This document shows positions 48,370 to 57,734 of a DNA stretch of 64,000 bases, in pieces. Within the stretch, counting starts at the first letter, position 1. Each line of letters begins with the position of its first letter. Location of the stretch: contig NZ_MWWR01000017.1 in the NCBI RefSeq assembly GCF_002259605.1, positions 1-64,000 of the forward strand, in the 5' to 3' direction. This stretch comes from Pseudoscardovia radai. Lineage in GTDB: Bacteria; Actinomycetota; Actinomycetes; Actinomycetales; Bifidobacteriaceae. Position numbers and translations under genes: made by a program. The notes beneath the pieces are model-generated. The model was not told where the DNA came from. It did not search any database and saw only the letters and a program-made list of their open reading frames with translations.

Positions 48370-50895
48370 ATGAAGCTCTCCCACCTATCCATCGAGAACC
48401 ACAGCCGGCTCATGCATGACATCGACATCGAGGTGCGCCGCCATCTCGTGCTCGTCGGGCCCAACGACTCGGGAAAATCGTCGGTTATGCGATGCCTCGA
48501 CCTCCTGCTCGGCGCGGCGCCCGAGGAACTCGCGCTGCGCCTGAGTCCCGACGACCTGCGCGACAAGTCGGCGCCGTTCATCGTGCGCTGCCGTCTCGAC
48601 GACCTGACGCCGCAGGAAGCCGGTGTCTTCGGCGACGCCCTCGAATGCGGTGGCGTCTCGATACGCCTGCTCGTCACCCAGGATGGGCACGGCGGCGTCA
48701 CGGCCGCGCGGCTCGTGTGGGAGCGCAATGCGCGCGGCATACTCGGGGAACGCCTGCTGCGCGACGCCGAGCTGAGCGCACTGCGATGGCGTTTCGCGAG
48801 CTCCCAGCGCCGGCCCATGTACGCGGCGCCGTCGCCCGAGGAGAAGGTGTATATGCAGTTGCGGCGCCTGCACGGGCTGAGCATGCCGGGCGATTCGTAC
48901 CTCAACACCGCCGTGTCGAGCGTGGATCTGGGCAAGGATGCGCGGAAGATCGCGGCATCGTACCGCTCCGTCGACAACGCGCTGCACCAGTCGCCGGAGC
49001 TGCGCCTTCTGCGCGAGCAGATCGCGCAGAAGCTGTCGCAGATCTCGCCGCGCACCGTGCGCCCCGAGGACGTTAGCTTCGCGTACACCGGCCTGCCCGA
49101 GAACTCCTCGAACCCGATGGAGGGCGTCGACCTACGCGTCAACACGGGGGATATGCATTCCGAACGCTCCGAGGTGATGGGCTCCATCGCGCAGTTCGTG
49201 CTTGCCATGCGCGGCGCGGGCATCCTCGCCATCGACGAGCCGGAGCTGCACCTGCATCCCAGCTCGCAGCGCAGCCTAGCCAAGATGCTCGCCGCGAACG
49301 ACACACAGTGCATCGTGTCCACTCATTCGGCCGACATCGTCAGCGCCTTCGACCCCGATTGCATCGTGGCCATGAAGAACGGCGAGGCGCGCCAGCTCGA
49401 ACCCGGCGCGCTCGATTTCGACGCGCGCGTGCGCATGAAGCTGTGGACGCATGACCGGCTCGAGCCGCTGACCGCCACCAAGCTCATCCTCGTCGAGGGC
49501 ATCACCGACCGGCTTCTCGTGCAGCGCGTGGCGGAGCTGACGGGGCGCGACCTCGACCGACTCGGAGTGTCTCTGGTTCAGACCGACGGCGTGGGCAAGA
49601 TGATCCCGTTCGACAGGCTGTTCGGGCCGCGCGGGTTCAACGTGCCCATGTTCCGTCTCATCGACCAGGACGCGGCCGAGGAGGTGGCGAAGAAGCTCGG
49701 CGTGCCCGTGGAGCAGCTGTCTTCCAGACATGTGTATGTGAGCCGGCGCGACCTCGAGGAGGAGTATGTCAAGGGCCTGACGCCTGGATTCGTGTGGAAG
49801 GCGATGCGCGAGGGCGGCAATTTCTCGAAGGCCGAGATCGACGCGTGGCAGCGCAAGTGGGGCGGGGTGCAGACTCCGTCGAAGCTGCAGGTGGCGGAAT
49901 TCTGCCGCGCGAACAACAACAAGGTGCCCGCGTGCATGTCGGTGCTCGATGTGCTGACCCCGGCGAACGCCGGGAAGATCAAGTCGATCAATGCGTTGCT
50001 CGACGCGGCCGTGGGGGTTGCGCGTGAGGGTGACGGCGGTGACGGCGGTGACGGCGGCAGTGACGGCGTAAACGGCGGCGGTGTCCATGCGGGTGTTGGT
50101 GCGGCGACGGGCGCTGCAGGTGCAGACGCTTCGGACGCTGGCACGGGTGCGGTGTCCGGTGTCGGATTCACGGAGAACGCAAGGACCATCGAGGATATTC
50201 CCCAGGGCGGATCCGTGCGCGTCGTGACATATGACGGCGCGGGGTCCACTGCGGAGCAGGCACCGGATGATATCGTCGCCGCCATGACGCGCGCCGCCGT
50301 TACCCTCAGCCGCGTCCCGAAGAAGGCCGCGGTGGCGAACGATTCCGAGGCGATTGAGAAGAAGGCAGATTCCGGGTCCAAGGCCGGGAAGAAGGCGGAG
50401 AAGAAGGCCGCCAAGAAGGCCGAGAAGAAGGAAAAGGCCGACAAGAAGGAGAAAAAGGACAAGAAGGAGAAGGCCGGGAAGAAGGGCGGGAAGAAGCAGA
50501 AGGGCGGGAAGGACGAGAAGTCCGGCAAGGCGGCGAAGGCTGATAAGAGTTCCGAGCCCGACAAGACGGCGAACGATGCCGAGATGCCGAAACCCGCAAA
50601 AGCCCCGAGACCTGCACCGATCCCGAAGGCAGCACCGGTTCCGAAGCCTGCGACGGCTTCGCAGTCGGCAAAGCCGACTCCGAAGAAGCCCGTTCCCGCC
50701 GCGCCCAAGCAACCGGCTGCCAAGAAATCGGGTGCCCAGAAGCCGATCGCCAAGCCTCAGAAGAATCAGCCTCAGAAGAATCAGGCTCAGAAGAATCAGA
50801 CTCAGAAGACCAAAGTTCAGAAGAAGCCGGCTCCGAAGAACCCGGCGCCAAGGAAGCAGACGAAACCCGCCTCCGGGAAATCCACGACCGCTTGA
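48370..50895 (+). CDS. OLD-family ATP-dependent endonuclease with long Lys-rich tail
   Basis: The protein has 841 residues. The ABC-type ATPase half has Walker A LVGPNDSGKSSVM (near 30-38), Walker B GILAIDEPELHLHPSS (near 285-298) and IVSTHSADIV. The TOPRIM nuclease half has LILVEGITDRLLVQRVAE (near 373-390) and FRLIDQD (near 430). This is the order of the OLD (overcoming lysogenisation defect) family, whose members act in phage defence and DNA repair. From about residue 550 the protein becomes low complexity: a Gly/Asp stretch, then a Lys/Glu/Ala-rich segment (about 657-730) and a Lys/Pro/Ala/Gln tail with PQKNQ-type repeats. No partner helicase (as in Gabija) is next to it. It is encoded 127 bp after tRNA-Pro. 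Confidence 0.85.
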   Translation: MKLSHLSIENHSRLMHDIDIEVRRHLVLVGPNDSGKSSVMRCLDLLLGAAPEELALRLSPDDLRDKSAPFIVRCRLDDLTPQEAGVFGDALECGGVSIRLLVTQDGHGGVTAARLVWERNARGILGERLLRDAELSALRWRFASSQRRPMYAAPSPEEKVYMQLRRLHGLSMPGDSYLNTAVSSVDLGKDARKIAASYRSVDNALHQSPELRLLREQIAQKLSQISPRTVRPEDVSFAYTGLPENSSNPMEGVDLRVNTGDMHSERSEVMGSIAQFVLAMRGAGILAIDEPELHLHPSSQRSLAKMLAANDTQCIVSTHSADIVSAFDPDCIVAMKNGEARQLEPGALDFDARVRMKLWTHDRLEPLTATKLILVEGITDRLLVQRVAELTGRDLDRLGVSLVQTDGVGKMIPFDRLFGPRGFNVPMFRLIDQDAAEEVAKKLGVPVEQLSSRHVYVSRRDLEEEYVKGLTPGFVWKAMREGGNFSKAEIDAWQRKWGGVQTPSKLQVAEFCRANNNKVPACMSVLDVLTPANAGKIKSINALLDAAVGVAREGDGGDGGDGGSDGVNGGGVHAGVGAATGAAGADASDAGTGAVSGVGFTENARTIEDIPQGGSVRVVTYDGAGSTAEQAPDDIVAAMTRAAVTLSRVPKKAAVANDSEAIEKKADSGSKAGKKAEKKAAKKAEKKEKADKKEKKDKKEKAGKKGGKKQKGGKDEKSGKAAKADKSSEPDKTANDAEMPKPAKAPRPAPIPKAAPVPKPATASQSAKPTPKKPVPAAPKQPAAKKSGAQKPIAKPQKNQPQKNQAQKNQTQKTKVQKKPAPKNPAPRKQTKPASGKSTTA

Positions 50896-50959
50896 CCAAT
50901 CGCGCCCCTATCGGATCCTCGCGGTCCGGTGGGGGCGCGATCGTAAGCCCTCCAGGATC

Positions 50960-51462
50960 CCGAAATGGCGTTCGACGGGTGTGACGGCACCCACTTTGGG
51001 TGGTTTTGGTGGGTTGTCGGGGCTGTGGGTGGCCAAAATGGCGTTCGACGGGTGTGACGGCACCCGCTTAAGGCGATTTAGGATGGTTTCCGGGGTGTTG
51101 GGTGGCTGGAATGGCGTTAGGCGGGTGTGAGGACACCCGTCTAAGGCGATTTGGGGTTGGTTTTCGATGGTTTTCCGGTTGAAATGTGCTTAGGCGGGTG
51201 TGGTGGCACCCGTTTAAGGCGGTTTTGGGTTGGTTCCGGGGTGTTGGGTGGCTGGAATGGCGTTAGGCGGGTGTGAGGACACCCGTCTAAGGCGATTTGG
51301 GGTTGGTTTTCGATGGTTTTCCGGTTGAAATGTGCTTAGGCGGGTGTGGTGGCACCCGTTTAAGGCGGTTTTGGGTTGGTTCTGGGGCGTTGGGTGGCTG
51401 GAATGGCGTTAGGCGGGTGTGGTGGCACCCGTTTAAGGCGATTTCGGGTGGTCCGGTCCGTC
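50960..51462. repeat. 73-bp tandem hairpin array C (7 units)
   Basis: Hairpin cores (G/A)CGGGTG-N6-CACCC start at 50975, 51048, 51121, 51194, 51267, 51340 and 51413, each exactly 73 bp apart. Most units are preceded by AATGGCGTTAG or AAATGTGCTTAG. Units 3 and 4 are repeated almost exactly as units 5 and 6, so a 146-bp duplication lies inside the array. It fills the gap before aroA. Confidence 0.93.
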
Positions 51463-51524
51463 GTGGGTGCTTGGCGGGTTGTCTGAGAGGTGGCGGTTCG
51501 GCGGGTGCCGGAGTGCGGAGTCGC

Positions 51525-51537
51525 TACGATGGGAGGC
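51525..51537 (+). promoter_or_regulatory. Candidate leaderless -10 element for aroA
   Basis: TACGAT at 51525-51530 is followed by GGGAGGC and the ATG at 51538. The GGGAGG ends one base before the start codon, too close for ribosome binding in the usual manner. Confidence 0.5.
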
Positions 51538-53052
51538 ATGACGAATCCGCTCACCGCCGCACAGAACGATTTCGAGAACAATCCCGACCAGAACGCAACT
51601 CCGCGCCAGACCCACGCTCCGGCCCAGTCTCCGGCCGCGGCCTCCTCCGGTGCCGCGGTCGCCACGCCGAAGGCGCCGTCGTATCCCGATCCGTGGCCGG
51701 CGCCGATGGCCGCGGGGCCGCTCGACGCAATCGTGGAAATTCCGGGAAGCAAATCGTTGTCGAATCGCTACCTGATTCTCGCCGCCCTCGGATCACGGCC
51801 GGTCACGCTCGTCGGCCTCCTGCGCTCGCGCGACACCGACCTCATGATGGGCGCGCTGCGCTCGCTCGGCGTCGAATGCGACGTCGACCCGGCGAAAAGC
51901 ACCACGGTGCGCGTCACGCCGCCCGCGTCAGGCACCTTCCGCGGCGGCCAGACCGTGTACTGCGGCCTCGCCGGAACCGTCATGCGCTTCGTTCCCGGCC
52001 TTGCGCTCTACGCCGACGGCCCGGTGCGCTTCGACGGTGACACTCAGGCATACGAACGCCCCATGAAGCCGGTGCTGGACGGCCTCGAGCAGCTCGGCGC
52101 TCGCATCGAGTACGAGGGCGAGCCCGGATTCCTGCCGTTCACGCTGACGCCGCCGACCGCACTGACCGCTGACGCCCCCGCATCCGCCCCCGCCCGCAGC
52201 ATCACCATCGACTCCTCCGGCTCCTCCCAGTTCGTCTCCGGCCTTCTCCTCGCCGCCGCCCGCCTCGGCGCGCCGCTCACGCTCACGCACGACGGCGCGC
52301 ATCTGCCGAGCCTGCCGCATATCCGCATGACCATGGCCGACCTCGGGGCCTCCGGCATCGGCGTCACGATGGCCCAGGGCGAGCGCGGCGACGGCACCGT
52401 GACATGGCATGTCACGCCCGGCGACGTGCAGCTTCCCGAGCGCGTGGTGGTCGAGCCCGACCTGTCGAACGCCGCCCCGTTCCTCGGCGCCGCGCTCATC
52501 GCCGGCGGCACCGTGCGCGTGCCCAACTGGCCGGCGAGCACCACGCAGCCGGGCGGCCTGCTGCCCGAATACCTCCACGATTTCGGCGCCGACGTGCGCC
52601 GCACGGACGACGGGGTCATGACCGTCACCAGCGACGGCGTGCGCAGCGGTGCCGTGCACGGACTGGGATCGTTCGACCTGTCGGCGGCCGGCGAAATCGC
52701 GCCGTCGCTCGCGGCTATCGCAGCCCTCGCGTCGTCCGACACCGACCTGCACGGCATCGCGCATCTGCGCGGCCACGAAACGAATCGCCTCAAGGCGCTC
52801 GTCACGGAGATCACACGCATCGGGGGAGAGGCGGAGGAACTCGACGACGGCCTGCATATCGGTGCCGTGGGGCTCGACCGTCTGCATGGCGAGGTGATGG
52901 AGACCTACGCCGACCACCGCATGGCCACCTTCGCCGCCATGATCGGCCTCGTCGTGTCTGGCGTGCGCGTGACAAACGTCGCCACGACGCGCAAGACAAT
53001 CCCCGATTTCCCCGGCCTGTGGGCGTCGCTGCTCGCACAGAGCGCGCACTGA
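51538..53052 (+). CDS. aroA: 3-phosphoshikimate 1-carboxyvinyltransferase (EPSP synthase)
   Basis: AroA joins shikimate 3-phosphate and phosphoenolpyruvate in the aromatic amino acid pathway. The 504 residues include a low-complexity N-terminal extension of about 55 residues. Then come the substrate-binding EIPGSKSLSNRYLILAALG, GLAGTVMRFVPGLA, FDGDTQAYERPMKPVLDGL, SSGSSQFVSGLLLAA and the C-terminal TYADHRMATFAAMIGL. The PEP-loop residue pattern is the usual sensitive type as far as can be seen. ATG 51538 is favoured by the -10-like hexamer 7 nt before it; an ATG at 51529 lies inside that hexamer. Confidence 0.95.
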   Translation: MTNPLTAAQNDFENNPDQNATPRQTHAPAQSPAAASSGAAVATPKAPSYPDPWPAPMAAGPLDAIVEIPGSKSLSNRYLILAALGSRPVTLVGLLRSRDTDLMMGALRSLGVECDVDPAKSTTVRVTPPASGTFRGGQTVYCGLAGTVMRFVPGLALYADGPVRFDGDTQAYERPMKPVLDGLEQLGARIEYEGEPGFLPFTLTPPTALTADAPASAPARSITIDSSGSSQFVSGLLLAAARLGAPLTLTHDGAHLPSLPHIRMTMADLGASGIGVTMAQGERGDGTVTWHVTPGDVQLPERVVVEPDLSNAAPFLGAALIAGGTVRVPNWPASTTQPGGLLPEYLHDFGADVRRTDDGVMTVTSDGVRSGAVHGLGSFDLSAAGEIAPSLAAIAALASSDTDLHGIAHLRGHETNRLKALVTEITRIGGEAEELDDGLHIGAVGLDRLHGEVMETYADHRMATFAAMIGLVVSGVRVTNVATTRKTIPDFPGLWASLLAQSAH

Positions 53053-53245
53053 CCGCGCAGTCTGGGCAGCCTGCGCGCTGAGCGCCGGTGGCACGCGGCG
53101 CGAAGAGGCGGAAAAATCGTGGATTCTCCGAACTCGCCGCGCCGACCGCCCGCCCGTACTACCACCACGACACGCCGCATCCAACCGCCCCGTCACCAAA
53201 ACCCGTCACCAACAAGAAACCGTCACCGACAAGAAAGAAGACCCC

Positions 53246-54073
53246 ATGACCGCAACCATCTACGACACCCGCTCCTACCGCGCCGAGCTCAGCGCGAACC
53301 CGCTGTTCGCCGACCTCGAGAACGCGCTCGCCATGGCCGACCGCGCCGACGCCATCAGCGCCGCGCGCTTCGGCGCCCTCGACCTGCACGTCGAATCCAA
53401 GCCCGACAACACGCCGGTTTCCGACGCCGACCGCGCCGTGGAGCGCGCCATCCGCGAGACCATCGCAGAGCGGTGCCCGGGCGACGCGGTGTACGGCGAG
53501 GAGCTGGGCAAGGCCGAATCCACCGGACGCCGCTGGATTCTCGATCCCATCGACGGCACGAAGAACTACGTGCGCGGAGTGCCCGTGTGGGCCACGCTTA
53601 TCGGTCTGCAGGTAGGCGACGAGATCGTGGCGGGCGTGGTGTCGGCGCCAGCGCTGCACAACCGCTGGTTCGCGGTCAAGGGCGGCGGCGCGTACATGGG
53701 CGCCGGGGTGGACGAGGCGGTGCGCATCCACGTCTCGCATGTGGCGAAAGTCGAGGACGCGTCGATGTCGCTGTCGAGCCTGACCGGCTGGAAGGAGCGT
53801 GGCGACCGCCAGCAGCTGCTCGACCTGACCGACTCCATGTGGCGCTTGCGCGGATTCGGCGATTTCTGGCAGTACATGCTTGTGGCGCAGGGCGCCGTCG
53901 ATGCCGCCGCCGAGCCCGAGCTCGACCTGTACGACATGGGCGCGCTCGTGCCGATCGTGACCGAGGCCGGTGGCACGTTCACCGACCTCGACGGCAACCC
54001 CGGCCCCTGGGGCGGCTGCGGCCTGGCGACGAACGGTCTGCTGCACGAGGAGATCCTCGCGGCGCTGCGGTAG
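53246..54073 (+). CDS. hisN: Histidinol-phosphatase, inositol-monophosphatase fold
   Basis: The protein has 275 residues. The metal-binding motifs are visible: AVYGEELG, then RRWILDPIDGTKNYVRGVPVWATLIGL (listed in two parts: ILDPIDGTKNY and VPVWATLIGL), and ELDLYDMGALVPIVTEAGG near the C-terminus. The VRGVPVW and LYDMGALVPIV segments resemble actinobacterial HisN more than general inositol phosphatases. It probably dephosphorylates histidinol phosphate in histidine synthesis. CACCAACAAGAAACCGTCACC-like short repeats (two copies, 20 bp apart) precede the ATG; AAGAAAG is the only weak ribosome site. Confidence 0.88.
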   Translation: MTATIYDTRSYRAELSANPLFADLENALAMADRADAISAARFGALDLHVESKPDNTPVSDADRAVERAIRETIAERCPGDAVYGEELGKAESTGRRWILDPIDGTKNYVRGVPVWATLIGLQVGDEIVAGVVSAPALHNRWFAVKGGGAYMGAGVDEAVRIHVSHVAKVEDASMSLSSLTGWKERGDRQQLLDLTDSMWRLRGFGDFWQYMLVAQGAVDAAAEPELDLYDMGALVPIVTEAGGTFTDLDGNPGPWGGCGLATNGLLHEEILAALR

Positions 54074-54139
54074 GGCGTGCGGCGAATCCACGATAGACGG
54101 TTCGGGCCGGTTGGGGGAGAGCCGGGACGGCTGGGGAGG

Positions 54140-54482
54140 CGGAAATGCGCTTAGGCGGGTGTGCGGACACCCGCTTAAGACAATTTCGGGCTGTCGGGTG
54201 GCGGTTTTGAGGCTGAAATGGTGTTCGGCGGGTGTGGTGGCACCCGCTTAAGGCGGTTTCGGGTAGGGAATCGTTGGGATTTGCCTCGGAATGGCGTTCA
54301 GTGGGTGTGGCGGCACCCACTTTAGACGATTTTGGGATGCTGGGGTGGTGTTTCCGGTCCGGAATGGCGTTGGGCGGGTGTGCGGACACCCGCTTAAGGC
54401 GGTTTCGGGTGGTTTTAGGGGTGCTGGGTGGTTGAAATGGTGTTCGGCGGGTGTGGTGGCACCCGCCGAAGACGATTTCGGG
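54140..54482. repeat. 73-bp tandem hairpin array D (5 units)
   Basis: Hairpin cores G(C/T)GGGTG-N6-CACCC(G/A)C start at 54155, 54228, 54301, 54374 and 54447, exactly 73 bp apart. The first is a perfect 7-6-7 hairpin (54155-54174). The array lies between the convergent hisN and ackA genes. Confidence 0.93.
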
Positions 54483-54488
54483 TATGGA

Positions 54489-54520
54489 AAGGGCCGGCCC
54501 CCGGAGGGAACCGGCCCCTT
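54489..54520 (-). terminator. Hairpin after ackA
   Basis: AAGGGCCGG (54489-54497) pairs with CCGGCCCCTT (54511-54520) with one bulge. The T tract on the minus strand is short. It lies 58 nt after the ackA stop. Confidence 0.5.
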
Positions 54521-54578
54521 GCGCTAAGCGGCGGCGGCACCGCGGTGCCACCCGCGTCGTGGCACAGGCGGCGAAACC

Positions 54579-55808
54579 TTACTCGCCGACCTTGTTGCCG
54601 TAGGAATCCACGCCGGCCTCGGCCAGGGCGGTGACCTTCTGCGCGATGGCGAGCTCTTCGTTCGTCGGAATCACGCAGATGAACACGGAGGAATCCGGGG
54701 TGGAGATGATGCGCGGATCCTTGGAACGCTTGGCGTTCTCCTCTTCGTCGATCTTCACGCCGAACGGAGCCAGGCGGTCGCACACCATCTTGCGCACGAT
54801 GTCGTCGTTCTCGCCCACACCGGCGGTGAAGGTGATGGCGTCCACGCCGCCCATCTGGGCGGTGAAGTCGCCGATGTACTTGATGATGCGGTGCACGTAC
54901 ACGTCGAGCGCGAGCTTGGCGTCCTTGTCGCCCTCGGCCACGAGCGCATGGACTTCGCGCATATCGGAGTGGCCGCACAGGCCGGCGAGGCCGGACTTCT
55001 TGTTGAACAGCTCGTCGAGCTGGTCAACGTCCATGTGGGCGTTGCGGATGAGGTGGAACACCGCGGCCGGGTCGATGTCGCCCGTGCGGCCGCCCATGAC
55101 GAGGCCCTCGAGCGGGGTCAGGCCCATGGAGGTGTCGATCGGCTTGCCGGAGATCTGGGCGGAGGCGGAGGCGCCGTTGCCCACGTGGAGCACGATCTGC
55201 TTGAGGCCCTCGGCGGGCTTGCCGATGAGCTCGGGCACGAGGCCGCCCACGTATTCGTGGGAGGTGCCGTGGGCGCCGTAACGGCGGATGTGGTACTGCT
55301 CGGCGACTTCCTTGTTCAGCGCGTAGGTGCTGGCTTCCTCAGGAAGCTGGAAGAAGTAGGAGCTGTCGAACACGAAGGCCTGCGGCACGTCCGGGAGGAG
55401 CTTGACCATGACTTCGGCGCCGATGGCCTCCGGGCCGTTGTGCAGCGGGGCGAGCACGGCGAGGTCCTTGACCTGCTGGATGGTCTTGGCGTTGACGAAA
55501 GCGGGCTTCGGGAACACGGAGCCGCCCTGGACCACGCGGTGGCCGACGGCGACGATGCCGGCGTTCTTGAGATCGGGACCGAACTCCTTGAAGAAGCCGA
55601 GGACGCGCTTGAGACCGGTCTCGTGATCCGGAATCGGCTCCTCGAGCTCATGCTTCTCACCGTTGTACTTGTACACATAGTGGCCGTCGCCCTGCTCGCC
55701 GATCTTCTCGACGAGGCCGGAGACGATTCCCTCCTGGGAGTCGAGGTCGACGAGCTGGTACTTGATCGAGCTGGAGCCCGAGTTGATGACAAGAGCGGTT
55801 TTCGCCAT
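54579..55808 (-). CDS. ackA: Acetate kinase
   Basis: AckA makes ATP and acetate from acetyl phosphate, the main ATP-yielding end step of bifid-type fermentation. The 409 residues show the family N-terminus AKTALVINSGSSSIKYQL, substrate-site segments YGAHGTSHEYV and LHVGNGASASAQ, the loop SMGLTPLEGLVMGGRTGDID and C-terminal TAGVGENDDIVR. A GGAGG site lies 9 nt before the ATG. It is encoded 83 bp after pta in the same direction. Confidence 0.97.
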   Translation of the reverse strand: MAKTALVINSGSSSIKYQLVDLDSQEGIVSGLVEKIGEQGDGHYVYKYNGEKHELEEPIPDHETGLKRVLGFFKEFGPDLKNAGIVAVGHRVVQGGSVFPKPAFVNAKTIQQVKDLAVLAPLHNGPEAIGAEVMVKLLPDVPQAFVFDSSYFFQLPEEASTYALNKEVAEQYHIRRYGAHGTSHEYVGGLVPELIGKPAEGLKQIVLHVGNGASASAQISGKPIDTSMGLTPLEGLVMGGRTGDIDPAAVFHLIRNAHMDVDQLDELFNKKSGLAGLCGHSDMREVHALVAEGDKDAKLALDVYVHRIIKYIGDFTAQMGGVDAITFTAGVGENDDIVRKMVCDRLAPFGVKIDEEENAKRSKDPRIISTPDSSVFICVIPTNEELAIAQKVTALAEAGVDSYGNKVGE

Positions 55809-55891
55809 TGTTGGATTCCTCCATCAGATTTGTCGGAAAATTCTGCTTTCCACGTGCCAGACTAGTCGCGGCACGGTACAGCCGTCCGCGC

Positions 55892-57586
55892 TCACTCGCC
55901 GAGCGAATGCGGATTGTCCTGCGCCACGACGGCGGTCAGGGCGATCGTGTTGATGATGTCGGGCACCGTGGCGCCGCGCGAGAGGTCGTTGACCGGGCGG
56001 CGCAGACCCTGCAGCACGGGGCCGATGGCCACGGCGCCGGAGGAGCGCTGCACCGCCTTGTACCCGATGTTGCCGGCAGACAGGTTCGGGAACACGAAGA
56101 CGTTGACATGCCCGGCCACCGGGTTGCCCTTCGCCTTCGTGGCCGCCACCTCGGGCGACCACGCCGCGTCGAACTGGATCGGCCCGACCACCTGCAGGTC
56201 CGGCGCCTTCTCGCCCACGAGGCGCGTCGCCTCCTCCACGAGCTCCACATCGGGGCCCTGGCCGGAGCCGAGCGTGGAGTAGGAGAGCATGCCCACGCGC
56301 GGGTCGATGCCGAAGGAGCGTGCGGTCTGCGCCGACTGGATGGCGATATCTGCCAGCTGCTCGGCCGTCGGGTTCGGCGTGATGGCGCAGTCGGCGAACA
56401 CGGCCACATGCGTCGGCAGGCACATGAGGAACGCGCCCGACACGATGGAGGCTCCCGGCGCCGTCTTGATCACCTGCAGCGCGGGGCGCACGGTGTTCGC
56501 GGTGGAGTTGACGGAACCCGACACGAGGCCGTCGGCGAGGTCGAGCTGCACGAGCATCGTGCCGAAATACGTGGGGTCCTTGAGCGCGGCGCGCGCCTTC
56601 TCGGGCGTCATGCCCTTCTTCGCGCGCAGGCGCACGAGCTCGTTGACCATCGGCACGAGCAGGCGCTCGTCGTCGAGGGAGTCGAATTTCGCCATCTCGA
56701 GATGCTCGAGGCCCAGTTCGGATCCGGCTGCGAGAATCTGCTCGCGCTCGCCGACGAAGAGGATGTCTGCCACGTCGCGCTCGATGAGGTAGTCGCAGGC
56801 GCGCAGCATGCGCGGTTCGAGGCTTTCGGGAATCACGATGGTACGGTGCTGGCGGCGCGCACGGGCGATGAGGTCGTTCTGGAAGAAGAACGGGGTGACG
56901 GGCAGGTCGCGCTTCTTCGTGCAGGCGGTGAGCACATCGCGCGTCGGGGCCTTGCTGAGGAACACAGGCAGGCTGTCCGCGGCCTCTTGGGAGGTCTGGC
57001 AGTCCATGGGCGGAATGGTCCACACCGGCACGCCGATGTCCTGCAGCGCCTCCTCGCTGGACGCCTCCTTGGCCGGCTCGCAGCCGGTGACGAACACGCC
57101 GGCCAGATGCACGCCGGCGCGGCGGTAGAGCGCCTGGTAGGCGTTGACGGTGGCTCGCAGCTGCACGGCGTCGCGGTTGAGAGTACACACGGCGAGCATG
57201 ACGACGGACTGCGTGTCGGCGGCGAAGCGGGCGTCCATGACGGCGGCCTCCGGGTCGGCGACGGGGGAGGCGTCGCGGCCGACGAGCACGCAGGCCTCGG
57301 GCTGGGTGGCGTCGCAGAATGTGTGGTAGCCGCGGGCGACGTCGCCGCGCGCCAGCGTCTGGTCGGCGCGTACGGCCGCGGTGCTGGTGGCGGTGGCCTG
57401 TTTGGCGGAGATGGCGGAGCCGACGGTGTTGAGAAGAACCGAGGTGAAGCGTTCGCCGGGGTCCGTGGCGGGGCGGTAGATCAAGGTTTTGTAGGCGGTC
57501 GCCAGGACTGCGGCGATTCCGTTCGCCACCACGTTGCGGCCGTTGCCGCCTTCCGGACTTGCGACGAAGACACTGATAACGGACAT
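55892..57586 (-). CDS. pta: Phosphate acetyltransferase
   Basis: Pta interconverts acetyl-CoA and acetyl phosphate, feeding AckA. The 564 residues comprise an N-terminal P-loop/BioD-like region (VFVASPEGGNGRNVVANG), a DRTGG-type middle domain and a C-terminal PTA_PTB catalytic domain. The last contains IVIPESLEPRMLRACDYL, GLVSGSVNSTANTVRPAL, LSYSTLGSGQGPDVELV and FVFPNLSAGNIGYKAVQR. The Walker-like loop has Gly-Asn-Gly-Arg in place of the usual Lys, so nucleotide binding there is doubtful. ATG 57586 is chosen because GAGGAG lies 6 nt before it; the ATG at 57592 follows that motif without a gap. Confidence 0.95.
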   Translation of the reverse strand: MSVISVFVASPEGGNGRNVVANGIAAVLATAYKTLIYRPATDPGERFTSVLLNTVGSAISAKQATATSTAAVRADQTLARGDVARGYHTFCDATQPEACVLVGRDASPVADPEAAVMDARFAADTQSVVMLAVCTLNRDAVQLRATVNAYQALYRRAGVHLAGVFVTGCEPAKEASSEEALQDIGVPVWTIPPMDCQTSQEAADSLPVFLSKAPTRDVLTACTKKRDLPVTPFFFQNDLIARARRQHRTIVIPESLEPRMLRACDYLIERDVADILFVGEREQILAAGSELGLEHLEMAKFDSLDDERLLVPMVNELVRLRAKKGMTPEKARAALKDPTYFGTMLVQLDLADGLVSGSVNSTANTVRPALQVIKTAPGASIVSGAFLMCLPTHVAVFADCAITPNPTAEQLADIAIQSAQTARSFGIDPRVGMLSYSTLGSGQGPDVELVEEATRLVGEKAPDLQVVGPIQFDAAWSPEVAATKAKGNPVAGHVNVFVFPNLSAGNIGYKAVQRSSGAVAIGPVLQGLRRPVNDLSRGATVPDIINTIALTAVVAQDNPHSLGE

Positions 57587-57734
57587 GTCCATCTCCTCGG
57601 GAGTTCAGGTGGCCGGCGACGATGCCGGCGTGTACGACGCTCTCATTCTACGCCCGACGATATTCGCGCCTGACGATGGGGCCATCGTGGATCCGTCGCG
57701 TCGCCGAAGCCACCGCAGCCGCCGCGCCATCGCA

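Noticed and set aside
50960-51462. Possible CRISPR array or transposon ends at the 73-bp array
   Set aside because: The sequence between hairpin cores is itself repeated, not unique, and no cas or transposase gene adjoins.
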